From NCBI RefSeq assembly GCF_020253525.1, contig NZ_JADCBK010000157.1:1-36124 (forward strand): a DNA stretch of 36,124 nucleotides, read 5' to 3'. A program made the position numbers and the translations under genes. Numbering within the stretch: position 1 is the first letter of the stretch; every line of letters starts with the position of its first letter. Shown piece after piece: positions 1-8,123 of the stretch. The stretch comes from Aquidulcibacter sp. (GTDB lineage Bacteria; Pseudomonadota; Alphaproteobacteria; Caulobacterales; Aquidulcibacteraceae). The notes beneath the pieces were generated by a model. The model made no database searches. It was not told where the DNA came from and saw nothing but the letters and a program-made list of their open reading frames with translations.

Positions 1-25
1 AAATGATGTTTTTTCGTTCCACCGC

Positions 26-68
26 TTGACCTCGGGAGCAAGGCCGCATAATGCGAACGAACGTTCGC
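26..68 (+). promoter_or_regulatory. tetR-efflux operon promoter and operator palindrome
   Basis: Positions 53-68 form an inverted repeat GCGAAC-N4-GTTCGC that contains the perfect 10-bp palindrome CGAACGTTCG at 58-67. It ends 16 bases before the tetR start codon. Just upstream is a CATAAT hexamer (47-52) resembling a -10 box, with TTGACC at 26-31 as a possible -35, although the 15-base spacing is short. A palindrome directly downstream of a -10 box and before a TetR gene is the usual arrangement of an autoregulated repressor that also controls the pump behind it. The site is seen; its use as operator is inferred. Confidence 0.6.
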
Positions 69-84
69 TATCGGAATAGGACTT

Positions 85-756
85 ATGTCGCGCACCGTCA
101 ACCCGTTGAAAGCTGAGATCAGACGTCGAGAGATCTTGGATGCAGCTCAAGCTTGCTTTGAGCGGCGCGGGTTTCATGCGACCTCCATGGATCAGATTTG
201 TACCGAAGCGAATATTAGCCCAGGTGGTCTCTATCGCTATTTCCCTTCCAAAGAGGCGATTATTGCCGCCATGGCAGATGATGAGCGCCGCACGGCAACT
301 TTGGCTTTTGCCGAAGTGCGGGCTTCTGACAATTTTTTGTTGGCACTTTCAGAGCTGTGCGAGAAATTTGCGGAGGCTTATGCCGAGCCTAATCGGGCGG
401 CCTTTGCCGCAGAACTGATGGCCGAAGCGGTGCGTAATCCTAAGTTCGCCGCGGTGGCGCGCGAAGCTGAAACCAAAATCCGTACCGAAATCACAGCTTT
501 GCTGCGCGCGGGACAAGAATTGGGCCATGTCGAACCCACATTGGACCCGGCCGAAGCTTCGGCGGTTCTGATGGCGGCGGCAGATGGCTTGGGCCTGCGT
601 ATGACCTTTATGAACGACTTCACGGCGGAAGAAGCCGCCCAAGCGCTGAAGAATTTGGTTCTGCGCTACCTCAATCCGGCTTCTACCCCAATTCAAATTC
701 CCTCCCCTACCAAAAACTCGGTAAAAAAGCCGATTGGAGCTTCTAATGACGCGTAA
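85..756 (+). CDS. TetR-family transcriptional repressor of the adjacent RND efflux pump
   Basis: This 223-residue protein is a TetR/AcrR-type DNA-binding repressor. Residues of about 12-60 form the classic helix-turn-helix head, with the motifs ILDAAQACFERRGF, TSMDQICTEANIS and GGLYRYFPSKEAI. The rest is the helical ligand-binding and dimerisation domain, which is variable in this family. The length is normal. The gene is first in an operon: its last 11 bases overlap the adaptor gene, so the two are translationally coupled. The palindrome at 53-68 is its probable operator. The likely role is to hold the pump genes off until a toxic small molecule binds. The family and operon context are clear; the inducing ligand cannot be told. 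Confidence 0.92.
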   Translation: MSRTVNPLKAEIRRREILDAAQACFERRGFHATSMDQICTEANISPGGLYRYFPSKEAIIAAMADDERRTATLAFAEVRASDNFLLALSELCEKFAEAYAEPNRAAFAAELMAEAVRNPKFAAVAREAETKIRTEITALLRAGQELGHVEPTLDPAEASAVLMAAADGLGLRMTFMNDFTAEEAAQALKNLVLRYLNPASTPIQIPSPTKNSVKKPIGASNDA

Positions 757-2113
757 AATCCAAGCTGTATCCTTGGCGCTAATCCTTGCCACATCCTTGG
801 GCTTGGCTGCGTGCGGCAACACAGGTGACGCAAAAAAAGGCGAGGATGCGAAGAAGACGTCTGAGGCCAAGAAAAAGGAAGGCGGCCGCATGCCGCAGGC
901 CGTGTCTGTCGCGCCTGTCGAAGTTAAAAACTTCATTGGCCGTCTGGTGGTCGCAGGCCAAGTTCAGGCCGTGCAAGAAGCCCGCGTCTTTCCAACTTCT
1001 TCCGGCGCGCGCGTTATTCAGATCATGGCCGATGCGGGTGACCGTGTTGTTGCTGGCCAAGCCTTGGCCCGCCTCGACGCCCGCCAAGTCAATGCTGATA
1101 GCGAATTGTTAGCCGCTCAAGTGCGCCGCGCCCGCACATCCTTGGCCGAAGCAGAAGTTGGTCTGACGGCCGCGCGCCAAAACTTGACCCGCGCAGAAAC
1201 AGGCCCGCGCGAAACCGCGCTCGACACCGCTGCAGCTCAAATTGCTTTCGAGCAAGCAGAGGCTGAATATCAACGTGCGCTCTCGATTAAGGGCGAAGGG
1301 GCGCTTTCGGTTGAGCAATTGGAAGCGCGCCGGGCCGCAGCCCGCGCCGCTGAAGCCCGGTTGCGTACCCAAAAGGGCGATATCAATGCGTTGCTCGATA
1401 GCCGTCGCCAAGCCGTTGCCCAAGCAGCAGCCCGTGTCGGTGCGGCGCGTGCAGATTTGGAAGTGGCCATTGCCCAGCAAGCCCAATCGAATTCGCGTCA
1501 AAACAACGGCTTGATTACTGCCCCGGTCGCCGGTCAAGTTATCTCCCGCTCGGTCAATGTTGGCGAAATCGCCGGTTCAACCGGCCAGCCGATGTTTGTC
1601 ATTGTCGCCAATGACGCTTTGGAAGTAGCCGCTGAAGTTCCTGAGTCTGAAATCAGCCGTCTCAGCCTCGGTATGGCGGCAGAGTTTAACGCACCTGACG
1701 GCTCGGTGGTGACCGGGTCTTTGCGCCGCCTGCCAGCCCAAATTGATCCGCAACGCCGCACCGGTCTGGCCCGCTTCACCTTGGCACCGAACCCAGCGGT
1801 GAAGTCCGGCGTGTTTTTGACGGGCAATGCCTCCTCCCAGCCACGCTCGGTAACAGCCGTTCCTGCCACTGCATTGGTTTATGGACGTGACGGGGCTTCG
1901 GTCTTTGTCCTGCGAAACGACAACACGGTCACCAAAGTCAAGGTTGCACTGGGTGCGCGCGAAGGGGCTTCGGTTGAATTGATTAGTGGCCCACCGGCAG
2001 GCTCCATGGTCGTTACCGCTGGCTCTGCCTTCTTGGCAGAAGGCGAGAAGATCAACCCGATTAAGGCCGCCGCCAAGGCGCCGGCTCAACCCGCAACTCC
2101 CCCCAAGAAGTGA
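746..2113 (+). CDS. RND efflux periplasmic adaptor lipoprotein (membrane fusion protein)
   Basis: This 455-residue membrane fusion protein links an inner-membrane RND pump to an outer-membrane channel. The ATG at 746 is preferred because GGAG at 736-739 precedes it; a TTG at 734 in frame is less likely. Residues 1-23 are a lipoprotein signal ending in the lipobox LAAC (Cys23), so it is probably anchored to the inner membrane by lipid. A Lys-rich linker follows, then the biotinyl-lipoyl half (RVIQIMADAGDRVVAGQALA), a long alanine-rich coiled-coil hairpin of about 130 residues, the second lipoyl half (ITAPVAGQVISRSVNVGE) and the beta-barrel. It overlaps tetR by 11 bases and lies 11 bases before the pump gene. 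No outer-membrane TolC-like gene is present here. Confidence 0.93.
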   Translation: MTRKIQAVSLALILATSLGLAACGNTGDAKKGEDAKKTSEAKKKEGGRMPQAVSVAPVEVKNFIGRLVVAGQVQAVQEARVFPTSSGARVIQIMADAGDRVVAGQALARLDARQVNADSELLAAQVRRARTSLAEAEVGLTAARQNLTRAETGPRETALDTAAAQIAFEQAEAEYQRALSIKGEGALSVEQLEARRAAARAAEARLRTQKGDINALLDSRRQAVAQAAARVGAARADLEVAIAQQAQSNSRQNNGLITAPVAGQVISRSVNVGEIAGSTGQPMFVIVANDALEVAAEVPESEISRLSLGMAAEFNAPDGSVVTGSLRRLPAQIDPQRRTGLARFTLAPNPAVKSGVFLTGNASSQPRSVTAVPATALVYGRDGASVFVLRNDNTVTKVKVALGAREGASVELISGPPAGSMVVTAGSAFLAEGEKINPIKAAAKAPAQPATPPKK

Positions 2114-2124
2114 GGTAAGTCGTC

Positions 2125-5100
2125 ATGCGCAATATTTCCTCTTGGGCCATCAAAAACCCAATCGCCCCGATCCTCTTATTCTTCATGCTCACCATCATGG
2201 GCATTGGGGCCTTCTTTAAGCTGCCGATCAACTCCAACCCAGACATTGAATTCCCGGCCTTTACGGTTTCAGTCGGTCTTCAAGGCGCCGCACCAAGCGA
2301 ACTTGAAAATCAGATTGCCACAAAGGTCGAAGGGGCTTTGGCCTCGATTGAGGGCGTCAAAAAAATGACGACCACCTTGGTCACGGGTAGCTCAAACACG
2401 TTTGTTGAACTGCAAATCGGCACGGATATCTCAAAAGCGGTGGACGATGCGCGGGCCGCAGTTTCGCAAATCCGTTCAGACCTTCCAGATGGGATTACTG
2501 AGCCGCAAGTCGCTCGGATTGATTTTAACGACCAAGAGCCCTTGGCAATTTACTCGGTGCGTGGTCCTGACATGCCGGCCGAAGATATCTCTTGGCTGAT
2601 CGACCGGGAATTTAACCGCCAATTGTTGGCGGTTAAAGGCGTTGGCCGGGTGGAACGTTGGGGCGGCGCAAACCGCGAGATCACCGTAGATTTGGACCCC
2701 GCGCGCCTGACCGCTTTTGGTGCGACTGCAGCACAAGTCAGCCGCGCGTTGCGCAGTCAGAACATCGACCTGCCAGCAGGCAAATCAGAGTCTGGCGCGG
2801 GTGAGCAAACCATTCGCGCCTTGGGTTCTGCCAAGACAGTTGAAGAATTACGCAAAACGCCCATCGTCTTAAGTGGCGGCCGCGTTGTCCGGCTTTCTGA
2901 TATTGCCGATGTCCGCGACGGATCGAGCGAATTACGCGGCATTGGCCGCTTCAACGACCAACCTGTTGTGATGTTCCAAGTTTTGCGTTCCAAGACCGCG
3001 AGTTCCTTGAAGGCCTATGATGCCGTCAAGCTGAAGATTGAGGAATTGCGCAAGGCCTATCCAAACCTCATTATCGAGCCTGTCTTCACTCCAACCGACT
3101 ATGTTCAGGAAAGCTTCGACATGTCGATGGAGACATTGTTTGAAGGTGCCTTGTTGGCGACCTTGGTGGTTGCGGTCTTTTTGGGTGGATGGCGACCCGT
3201 TATCGCCGCGGCCGCTATCATTGGTTTTGGTCTGGTTGGTCTTGCGTGGGTGCTGAAAACTACCACGGGCGTCGTTATTTCAAAAACAGCGCTTCTCGCC
3301 ATTGGCACAGTTATTCTAGGGATCGTAACTTTCGTCATCAAAGACGGGCGAGCGACATTCTTAGCGGCCATCGCCATTCCTTTGTCGACCATTCCAACCT
3401 TCTGGGTGATGAGCTTGTTGGGCTTTACCCTCAATGATGTGACGCTCTTGGCGCTTGCATTGGTGGCCGGCATCTTGGTTGATGACGCGATTGTGGAAAT
3501 CGAAAACATCATTCGCCACATCCGGATGGGCAAGTCCCCTTATTCGGCCGCCTTGGAAGCCGCCGACGAAATTGGTTTGGCGGTGGTGGCAACCACGGCC
3601 ACGATTGTAGCCGTATTTGCGCCTGTATCGTTCATGACCGGTATCGTTGGACAATTTTTCAAGAGCTTCGGTTTGACCGTGGCCGTAGCGGTGTTGTTCT
3701 CGCTTTTGGTCGCACGTCTCATCACCCCCTTGTTGGCGGCCTTTATTCTCACACGGTCACCGCCAGAGCACGAGGGTGAAGCAGGTAAACGCTATATCGA
3801 CTTCCTCGAAATGGCTTTGCGGAACCGGTGGAAGACGGTTGGCGTCGGCCTTGCTGTCATGGCGGTGTCGATTGCCATGCTCAGCTTGGCACCCAAGACC
3901 TTCACGCCAACGATTGACCAAGGCTTCGTGCAAATGCGCATCGACTTGCCGCCAGGTCTCTCGCCTGACGAAGCCGACGCCCGGGCGCGCGAAGTTGCCG
4001 GTCTCGTGATGGATCGGCCTGAAACCAAATCGGTTGTGCAGAGCGTCAACGGCGACTTGACCGGCGCGACTTACTTCATCTCGCTTGTTGATCGCAAAGA
4101 GCGTGACATTTCCCAGCAGGCATACGAGAGCGAACTTCGAAAAACCGTTGGCATGGTGCCCGGTATCCGCGCCCGCTTTGGCGGTGGCTGGGGCTCTGGC
4201 GGTTTGTCGATCAATTTGACCTCTGATGACCCAGACGCATTGGCGGCTGCGACCCAGCGGGTCATGAATGAAATGCGGAAAAAGCCTTGGGCCGTTGATT
4301 TACGTTCCTCAGCCGACTTAACCCGACCCGAGCTGCATATCGTGCCGAAGCGGGAAGAGGCGGCACGCCTTGGGGTGTCGATTGCTGAAATTGCAACGGC
4401 ATCGCGCTTGGCGACAACGGGCGATATTGAGCTCAACCTTGCCAAGTTCAATGCAGGGGAGCGTCAGATTCCAATTCTGGTGCGTTTGGCGCGGGAAAAC
4501 CGGGCCGATATCGAAGCCATTGGGGCCTTGCGCGTCAATACAGCCAGCGGTGACACTGTACCTTTAAGTGCCGTGGCCGACATCCAGTTCGGTGGTGGTG
4601 AAGCTCGCATTACGCGGGAAGACCGCCAGCGCGTGGTGACGATTTCGTCTGGTCTAGCCCCAGGCAAGCAGCTTGGCCCTGCCTTGCAAGAGTTGCAGAA
4701 GGAAGACTTTTACAAGAATCCAGGCCCCGGTGTGAAAGTGAAGCCAGACGGCGACGCTGAAGAATTGGGCGACATGTTCGGCCAGTTTGCAGGTGCCATC
4801 GGCCTTGGCATCTTGCTGATCTACTGCGTGCTGGTGCTGTTGTTTAAAGACTTCCTACACCCGATCACCATTCTGTCGGTCATCCTATTGGCCCCAGCTG
4901 GTGCCTTCATCGCGCTTGGCCTCGTCAAAGAGCCGCTGTCCCTGCCGGTGATGATTGGCCTCTTGATGCTGATCGGGATCGTGATCAAAAACTCAATCCT
5001 GCTCGTCGACTTTGTGATTGAAGCCCAGCATCGTGGCGTGCCGCGTCATGAGGCCTTGATCGATGCGGCGCGCAAACGGTCACGCCCCATCGTCATGACC

Positions 5101-5376
5101 ACGATTGCCATGATCGCGGGTATGGTGCCTGCTGCTCTGACCACAGCTGGTGCCGGTGCGTTCCGGCACGGGATGGCGATTGCGGTGATCGGTGGTTTGA
5201 CCCTGTCGACGGTCTTGAGCCTGATCTTCGTTCCGGCAGTCTACACCTTGATCGATGACCTCGACCAAAAGGTGAAGCGCTTCTTCTCCAAGGTGCCTAC
5301 AGTTACCAGCGAAGAAAAGGCGATTGCCTTGAAAGAGGAAGTCGAACGCCGCGCCAGCCAAGCAGCTGCGGAATAA
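2125..5376 (+). CDS. RND multidrug-type efflux pump with an extra membrane insert
   Basis: This 1083-residue inner-membrane proton-driven pump belongs to the AcrB/HAE1-like RND family. The N-terminus (ISSWAIKNPIAPILLFFM) is the first transmembrane helix. The porter domain follows (GAAPSELENQIATKVEGAL). The proton-relay motif GILVDDAIVEIENI, with its two aspartates, is in TM4. A second repeat ends with GIVIKNSILLVDFVIEA and GAFRHGMAIAVIGGLTLSTV. The start has a GAGGTAAG ribosome site. An oddity is that residues of about 354-406 insert two extra hydrophobic stretches between TM2 and the usual RATFLAAIAIPLS loop, and the insert looks like a diverged repeat of the flanking TM2-TM3 region. That accounts for a length some 40-50 residues above the family norm. 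The gene ends the operon at a terminator. Substrate unknown. Confidence 0.93.
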   Translation: MRNISSWAIKNPIAPILLFFMLTIMGIGAFFKLPINSNPDIEFPAFTVSVGLQGAAPSELENQIATKVEGALASIEGVKKMTTTLVTGSSNTFVELQIGTDISKAVDDARAAVSQIRSDLPDGITEPQVARIDFNDQEPLAIYSVRGPDMPAEDISWLIDREFNRQLLAVKGVGRVERWGGANREITVDLDPARLTAFGATAAQVSRALRSQNIDLPAGKSESGAGEQTIRALGSAKTVEELRKTPIVLSGGRVVRLSDIADVRDGSSELRGIGRFNDQPVVMFQVLRSKTASSLKAYDAVKLKIEELRKAYPNLIIEPVFTPTDYVQESFDMSMETLFEGALLATLVVAVFLGGWRPVIAAAAIIGFGLVGLAWVLKTTTGVVISKTALLAIGTVILGIVTFVIKDGRATFLAAIAIPLSTIPTFWVMSLLGFTLNDVTLLALALVAGILVDDAIVEIENIIRHIRMGKSPYSAALEAADEIGLAVVATTATIVAVFAPVSFMTGIVGQFFKSFGLTVAVAVLFSLLVARLITPLLAAFILTRSPPEHEGEAGKRYIDFLEMALRNRWKTVGVGLAVMAVSIAMLSLAPKTFTPTIDQGFVQMRIDLPPGLSPDEADARAREVAGLVMDRPETKSVVQSVNGDLTGATYFISLVDRKERDISQQAYESELRKTVGMVPGIRARFGGGWGSGGLSINLTSDDPDALAAATQRVMNEMRKKPWAVDLRSSADLTRPELHIVPKREEAARLGVSIAEIATASRLATTGDIELNLAKFNAGERQIPILVRLARENRADIEAIGALRVNTASGDTVPLSAVADIQFGGGEARITREDRQRVVTISSGLAPGKQLGPALQELQKEDFYKNPGPGVKVKPDGDAEELGDMFGQFAGAIGLGILLIYCVLVLLFKDFLHPITILSVILLAPAGAFIALGLVKEPLSLPVMIGLLMLIGIVIKNSILLVDFVIEAQHRGVPRHEALIDAARKRSRPIVMTTIAMIAGMVPAALTTAGAGAFRHGMAIAVIGGLTLSTVLSLIFVPAVYTLIDDLDQKVKRFFSKVPTVTSEEKAIALKEEVERRASQAAAE

Positions 5377-5397
5377 GCGGTATCCGGCGCACACACC

Positions 5398-5426
5398 AAA
5401 AGGGGCCCCGCATGGGGCCCCTTTTT
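5398..5426. terminator. Bidirectional rho-independent terminator between convergent genes
   Basis: A perfect 12-bp stem, AAAAGGGGCCCC at 5398-5409 and its complement at 5414-5425, closes a GCAT loop and is followed by T residues. Because the arms begin with AAAA and end with TTTT it can work on both strands. It serves the efflux operon from the left and the AMP nucleosidase gene from the right. Confidence 0.93.
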
Positions 5427-5446
5427 CGTTTTGAGTATCGAAAGGA

Positions 5447-6898
5447 TCAGCGGAAGGGCGGCTCGTCAAAGCTGCGCAGCTTGCGCGAGTGCAGCACCAC
5501 CCCATCGAGGCGCATCTTTTCAATCGCCGCGATACCAATCTTCAAATGCTCGCCAATGGCGCGCTCATAGAAGATGTTAGCCGTGCCGGGGAGCTTGATC
5601 TCCCCATGCAAGGGCTTGTCGGAGACACACAGCAAGGTGCCATAAGGTACGCGGTGGCGGAAACCTTGGGCGGCAATCATGCAGCTTTCCATATCGACGC
5701 CGATCGAGCGCGAGATATTGATCAAGCGCCGTTCCCGGCCCCAATAAAGCTCCCAGTTCCGGTCCGAGAAGCTCACCACCGTACCGGTCCGCAGACGACG
5801 CTTCAGGGCTTCGCCGCTTTCGCCAGTTACTTCCATGGCGGCCTGTTGAATCGACATTTGCACTTCGGCAATTGGTGGAATGGGAACGTCAGCCGGCAAG
5901 ATGCGGTCAAGCACTTCGTCCTTGCGCAAATAGGCGTGCGCCAAAACATAGTCGCCAATGCGTTGGCTCTGCCGCAGGCCACCGCAATGGCCCACCATCA
6001 ACCAGCAATGTGGGCGTAGAACGGCCAAATGGTCGGTGATATTTTTGGCGTTCGAAGGGCCCACGCCAATATTGACGAGGGTAATGCCTTGGCCGTCTTT
6101 GGTCGTGAGGTGATAGGCCGGCATTTGATATTTGCGCCATGGGCTGGCCGCAACGCGTCCTTCTGGATCATCGTCCAGATTAGAGGCGTCAATCGTTACC
6201 CCGCCCGAACAAATCAAGGAATCATAGCGCCCGCCTTGGCGGATTTGGTCAATTGCCCAGCGCACAAATTCGTCGACATAGCGCGCATAATTGGTGAACA
6301 AGATCCAGGGCTGGAAAGAACGCCATTCCGTGCCGGAATAATGGGTCAGGCGTTTCAGCGAGTAATCGACCCGCAGACCGTCATAGAGGGCAAGCGGTCT
6401 GGGCTGGCCTTGAACGATTTCAAACTCGCCATCGACAATTTCGTCGCCGACGGCAGTCAATTGCGGGGTCGGGAACCAGCGCGCCAATTCCTGTGGCGGC
6501 ACATCACCGACGCCAAGGTCGGTTACGCCATCAATCACATAGGAATAGGGCATCTCGGCATCGGATAGGCCGACTTCAACCGTCGCCCCATATTCGCCAA
6601 CCAAGGGCTCGAGATTTTCAAGCAGATACTCGGTGAATAAAGCCGGATGGGTCACCGTGGTTGTATAGACGCCCGGCGCATTAAACTTCGCATAAGCGCG
6701 TTGTGACACGGGCGGTGGACCGTCCGGGGCGTAAGTTACGCGGACTTCGGGATAACGAAAGCGCGCCCGCTCTTCTGGTGTGGGAGGGACCCGGGTTTGA
6801 ACAAACCGGGCGAGGGCATCGTGCAGGGCCTGAACGGAAGCTGCGTGGATGTCTTGAAGCCTATCAATCGCTTCTTGTGGAGATTTGCATGGAAACAT
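5447..6898 (-). CDS. amn: AMP nucleosidase
   Basis: This cytoplasmic enzyme of about 483 residues hydrolyses AMP to adenine and ribose 5-phosphate, regulating the adenylate pool. The N-terminal half is the Amn-specific regulatory domain (VTYAPDGPPPVSQRAYAKF, TVTHPALFTEYLLENLEPL). The C-terminal half is a purine-nucleoside-phosphorylase-like fold, with VNIGVGPSNAKNITDHLAVL, WLMVGHCGGLRQSQRIGDY, VDMESCMIAAQGFR and CVSDKPLHGEIKLPG. The length matches the family (about 484). The start is either ATG at 6898, used here, or an in-frame GTG at 6904; neither has a clear ribosome site. It stands alone on the minus strand, 20 bases from the shared terminator. Confidence 0.93.
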   Translation of the reverse strand: MFPCKSPQEAIDRLQDIHAASVQALHDALARFVQTRVPPTPEERARFRYPEVRVTYAPDGPPPVSQRAYAKFNAPGVYTTTVTHPALFTEYLLENLEPLVGEYGATVEVGLSDAEMPYSYVIDGVTDLGVGDVPPQELARWFPTPQLTAVGDEIVDGEFEIVQGQPRPLALYDGLRVDYSLKRLTHYSGTEWRSFQPWILFTNYARYVDEFVRWAIDQIRQGGRYDSLICSGGVTIDASNLDDDPEGRVAASPWRKYQMPAYHLTTKDGQGITLVNIGVGPSNAKNITDHLAVLRPHCWLMVGHCGGLRQSQRIGDYVLAHAYLRKDEVLDRILPADVPIPPIAEVQMSIQQAAMEVTGESGEALKRRLRTGTVVSFSDRNWELYWGRERRLINISRSIGVDMESCMIAAQGFRHRVPYGTLLCVSDKPLHGEIKLPGTANIFYERAIGEHLKIGIAAIEKMRLDGVVLHSRKLRSFDEPPFR

Positions 6899-6949
6899 GG
6901 CCACATCTGGCTGTTTGATGCCCGCTTGTCAATCTCATGAGTGTGACAG

Positions 6950-6988
6950 TGGCGGCCCGCGACTTCAAATCCACGTCGCGGACCGCCA
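6950..6988 (-). terminator. Long hairpin downstream of cysK
   Basis: The arms at 6950-6963 (TGGCGGCCCGCGAC) and 6975-6988 pair over 14 bp with one mismatch around an 11-base loop. The hairpin lies six bases beyond the cysK stop codon. It lacks a T run on the minus strand, so it may act as a weak or Rho-assisted terminator or as an mRNA-stabilising 3' end, and it separates cysK from amn. Confidence 0.55.
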
Positions 6989-6994
6989 GTTGGT

Positions 6995-7969
6995 TTAGCC
7001 AATCCCGTCAAAAAGGGCCGACGAAATATAGCGCTCGGCAAAGCTCGGCACGATGAAGACAATGCGCTTCCCGGCATATTCGGGGCGCTGGCCCAGCTTG
7101 ATTGCAGCAGCCAAATTTGCCCCTGTCGAAATCCCGCCAGGCACACCTTCGGTCCGGGCGAGGTCACGGCTAAAGTCAAAAGCCTCTTCATTGGTGACGG
7201 TGATAACTTCATCAATCACAGAGCGGTCCAAGACTTCGGGAACAAAGCCCGCGCCAATGCCCTGAATTTTGTGTGGTCCGGGCGCGCCACCCGATAAGAC
7301 AGGGCTGCCAGCAGGTTCTACCGCCACGATTTGAATGCCGGGATGGCGTTGCTTCAGGATTTGACCGACGCCGGTAATGGTGCCGCCGGTGCCCACGCCC
7401 GCGACAAAGGCATCGACTTTGCCCTCGGTATCGATCCAGATTTCCTCTGCCGTGGTGCGGCGGTGGACGGCTGGATTGGCGGGGTTCACAAATTGGCCTG
7501 GAATCAGGGAGTTTGGCGTTTCTTCAACCAATTGCTTGGCGCGCGCCACTGCGCCCTTCATCCCTTCAGCACCCGGTGTGAGGACCAGTTCGGCACCAAG
7601 GAAGGCCAACATTTTGCGCCGCTCCAGCGACATTGTCTCAGGCATGACCAAGATCAGGCGATAGCCGCGTTGGGCCGCCACAAAGGCCAAGGCAATGCCC
7701 GTATTGCCCGAGGTCGGCTCTACCAAGACAGAGCCCTCCTTTATCAAGCCGCGGCTTTCCAATTCCTCGATCATCGACACGCCAATGCGGTCCTTCACCG
7801 AGGCGATGGGGTTGAAGAATTCCAGCTTGCCCAGAAGTTCAGCCTTTACGCCATACTTGGCAGCGATCTTGTCTAGGCGTACCAAAGGCGTTGCGCCGAT
7901 TGTCTCTGTAATGTTCGAGAAAATCCGGCCTTGTGCGCGTGTCGCGGGGCTAGCTGCGTCTTGGGTCAT
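6995..7969 (-). CDS. cysK: Cysteine synthase A (O-acetylserine sulfhydrylase)
   Basis: This 324-residue PLP-dependent enzyme makes L-cysteine from O-acetylserine and sulfide in the cytoplasm. The PLP lysine is in the N-terminal motif [15 protein letters not shown]. The substrate loop [12 protein letters not shown] follows. The phosphate-binding glycine loop is [15 protein letters not shown], and a conserved [16 protein letters not shown] segment is near the end. The length and the ending [13 protein letters not shown] are normal for CysK. It is transcribed alone on the minus strand and diverges from the helicase gene. The upstream region has a T-N11-A palindrome at 8036-8048 of the sort LysR-type regulators use, but no regulator gene is nearby. 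Confidence 0.95.
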   Translation of the reverse strand: MTQDAASPATRAQGRIFSNITETIGATPLVRLDKIAAKYGVKAELLGKLEFFNPIASVKDRIGVSMIEELESRGLIKEGSVLVEPTSGNTGIALAFVAAQRGYRLILVMPETMSLERRKMLAFLGAELVLTPGAEGMKGAVARAKQLVEETPNSLIPGQFVNPANPAVHRRTTAEEIWIDTEGKVDAFVAGVGTGGTITGVGQILKQRHPGIQIVAVEPAGSPVLSGGAPGPHKIQGIGAGFVPEVLDRSVIDEVITVTNEEAFDFSRDLARTEGVPGGISTGANLAAAIKLGQRPEYAGKRIVFIVPSFAERYISSALFDGIG

Positions 7970-8035
7970 GTTTCGTCCTCACTTGTGTCCGTGCGTATAA
8001 CACAGGAGGTGCGACTTCGGCGTGCGAGTTACAAG

Positions 8036-8048
8036 TTAGAATTTCTAA
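8036..8048. promoter_or_regulatory. T-N11-A palindrome in the cysK-helicase divergent region
   Basis: TTAGAA-T-TTCTAA is a perfect 13-base inverted repeat with a one-base centre. It has the T-N11-A form typical of LysR-family operators and lies between cysK and the divergent helicase gene. Assigning it to cysteine regulation is only a guess from position. Confidence 0.3.
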
Positions 8049-8123
8049 TCGATACATATTGGCGCAGTGTCTGCTTGACGCAGCAGGCGCACCCACCGAA
8101 GGAAGAGGTTGAAAAGGTCACAC

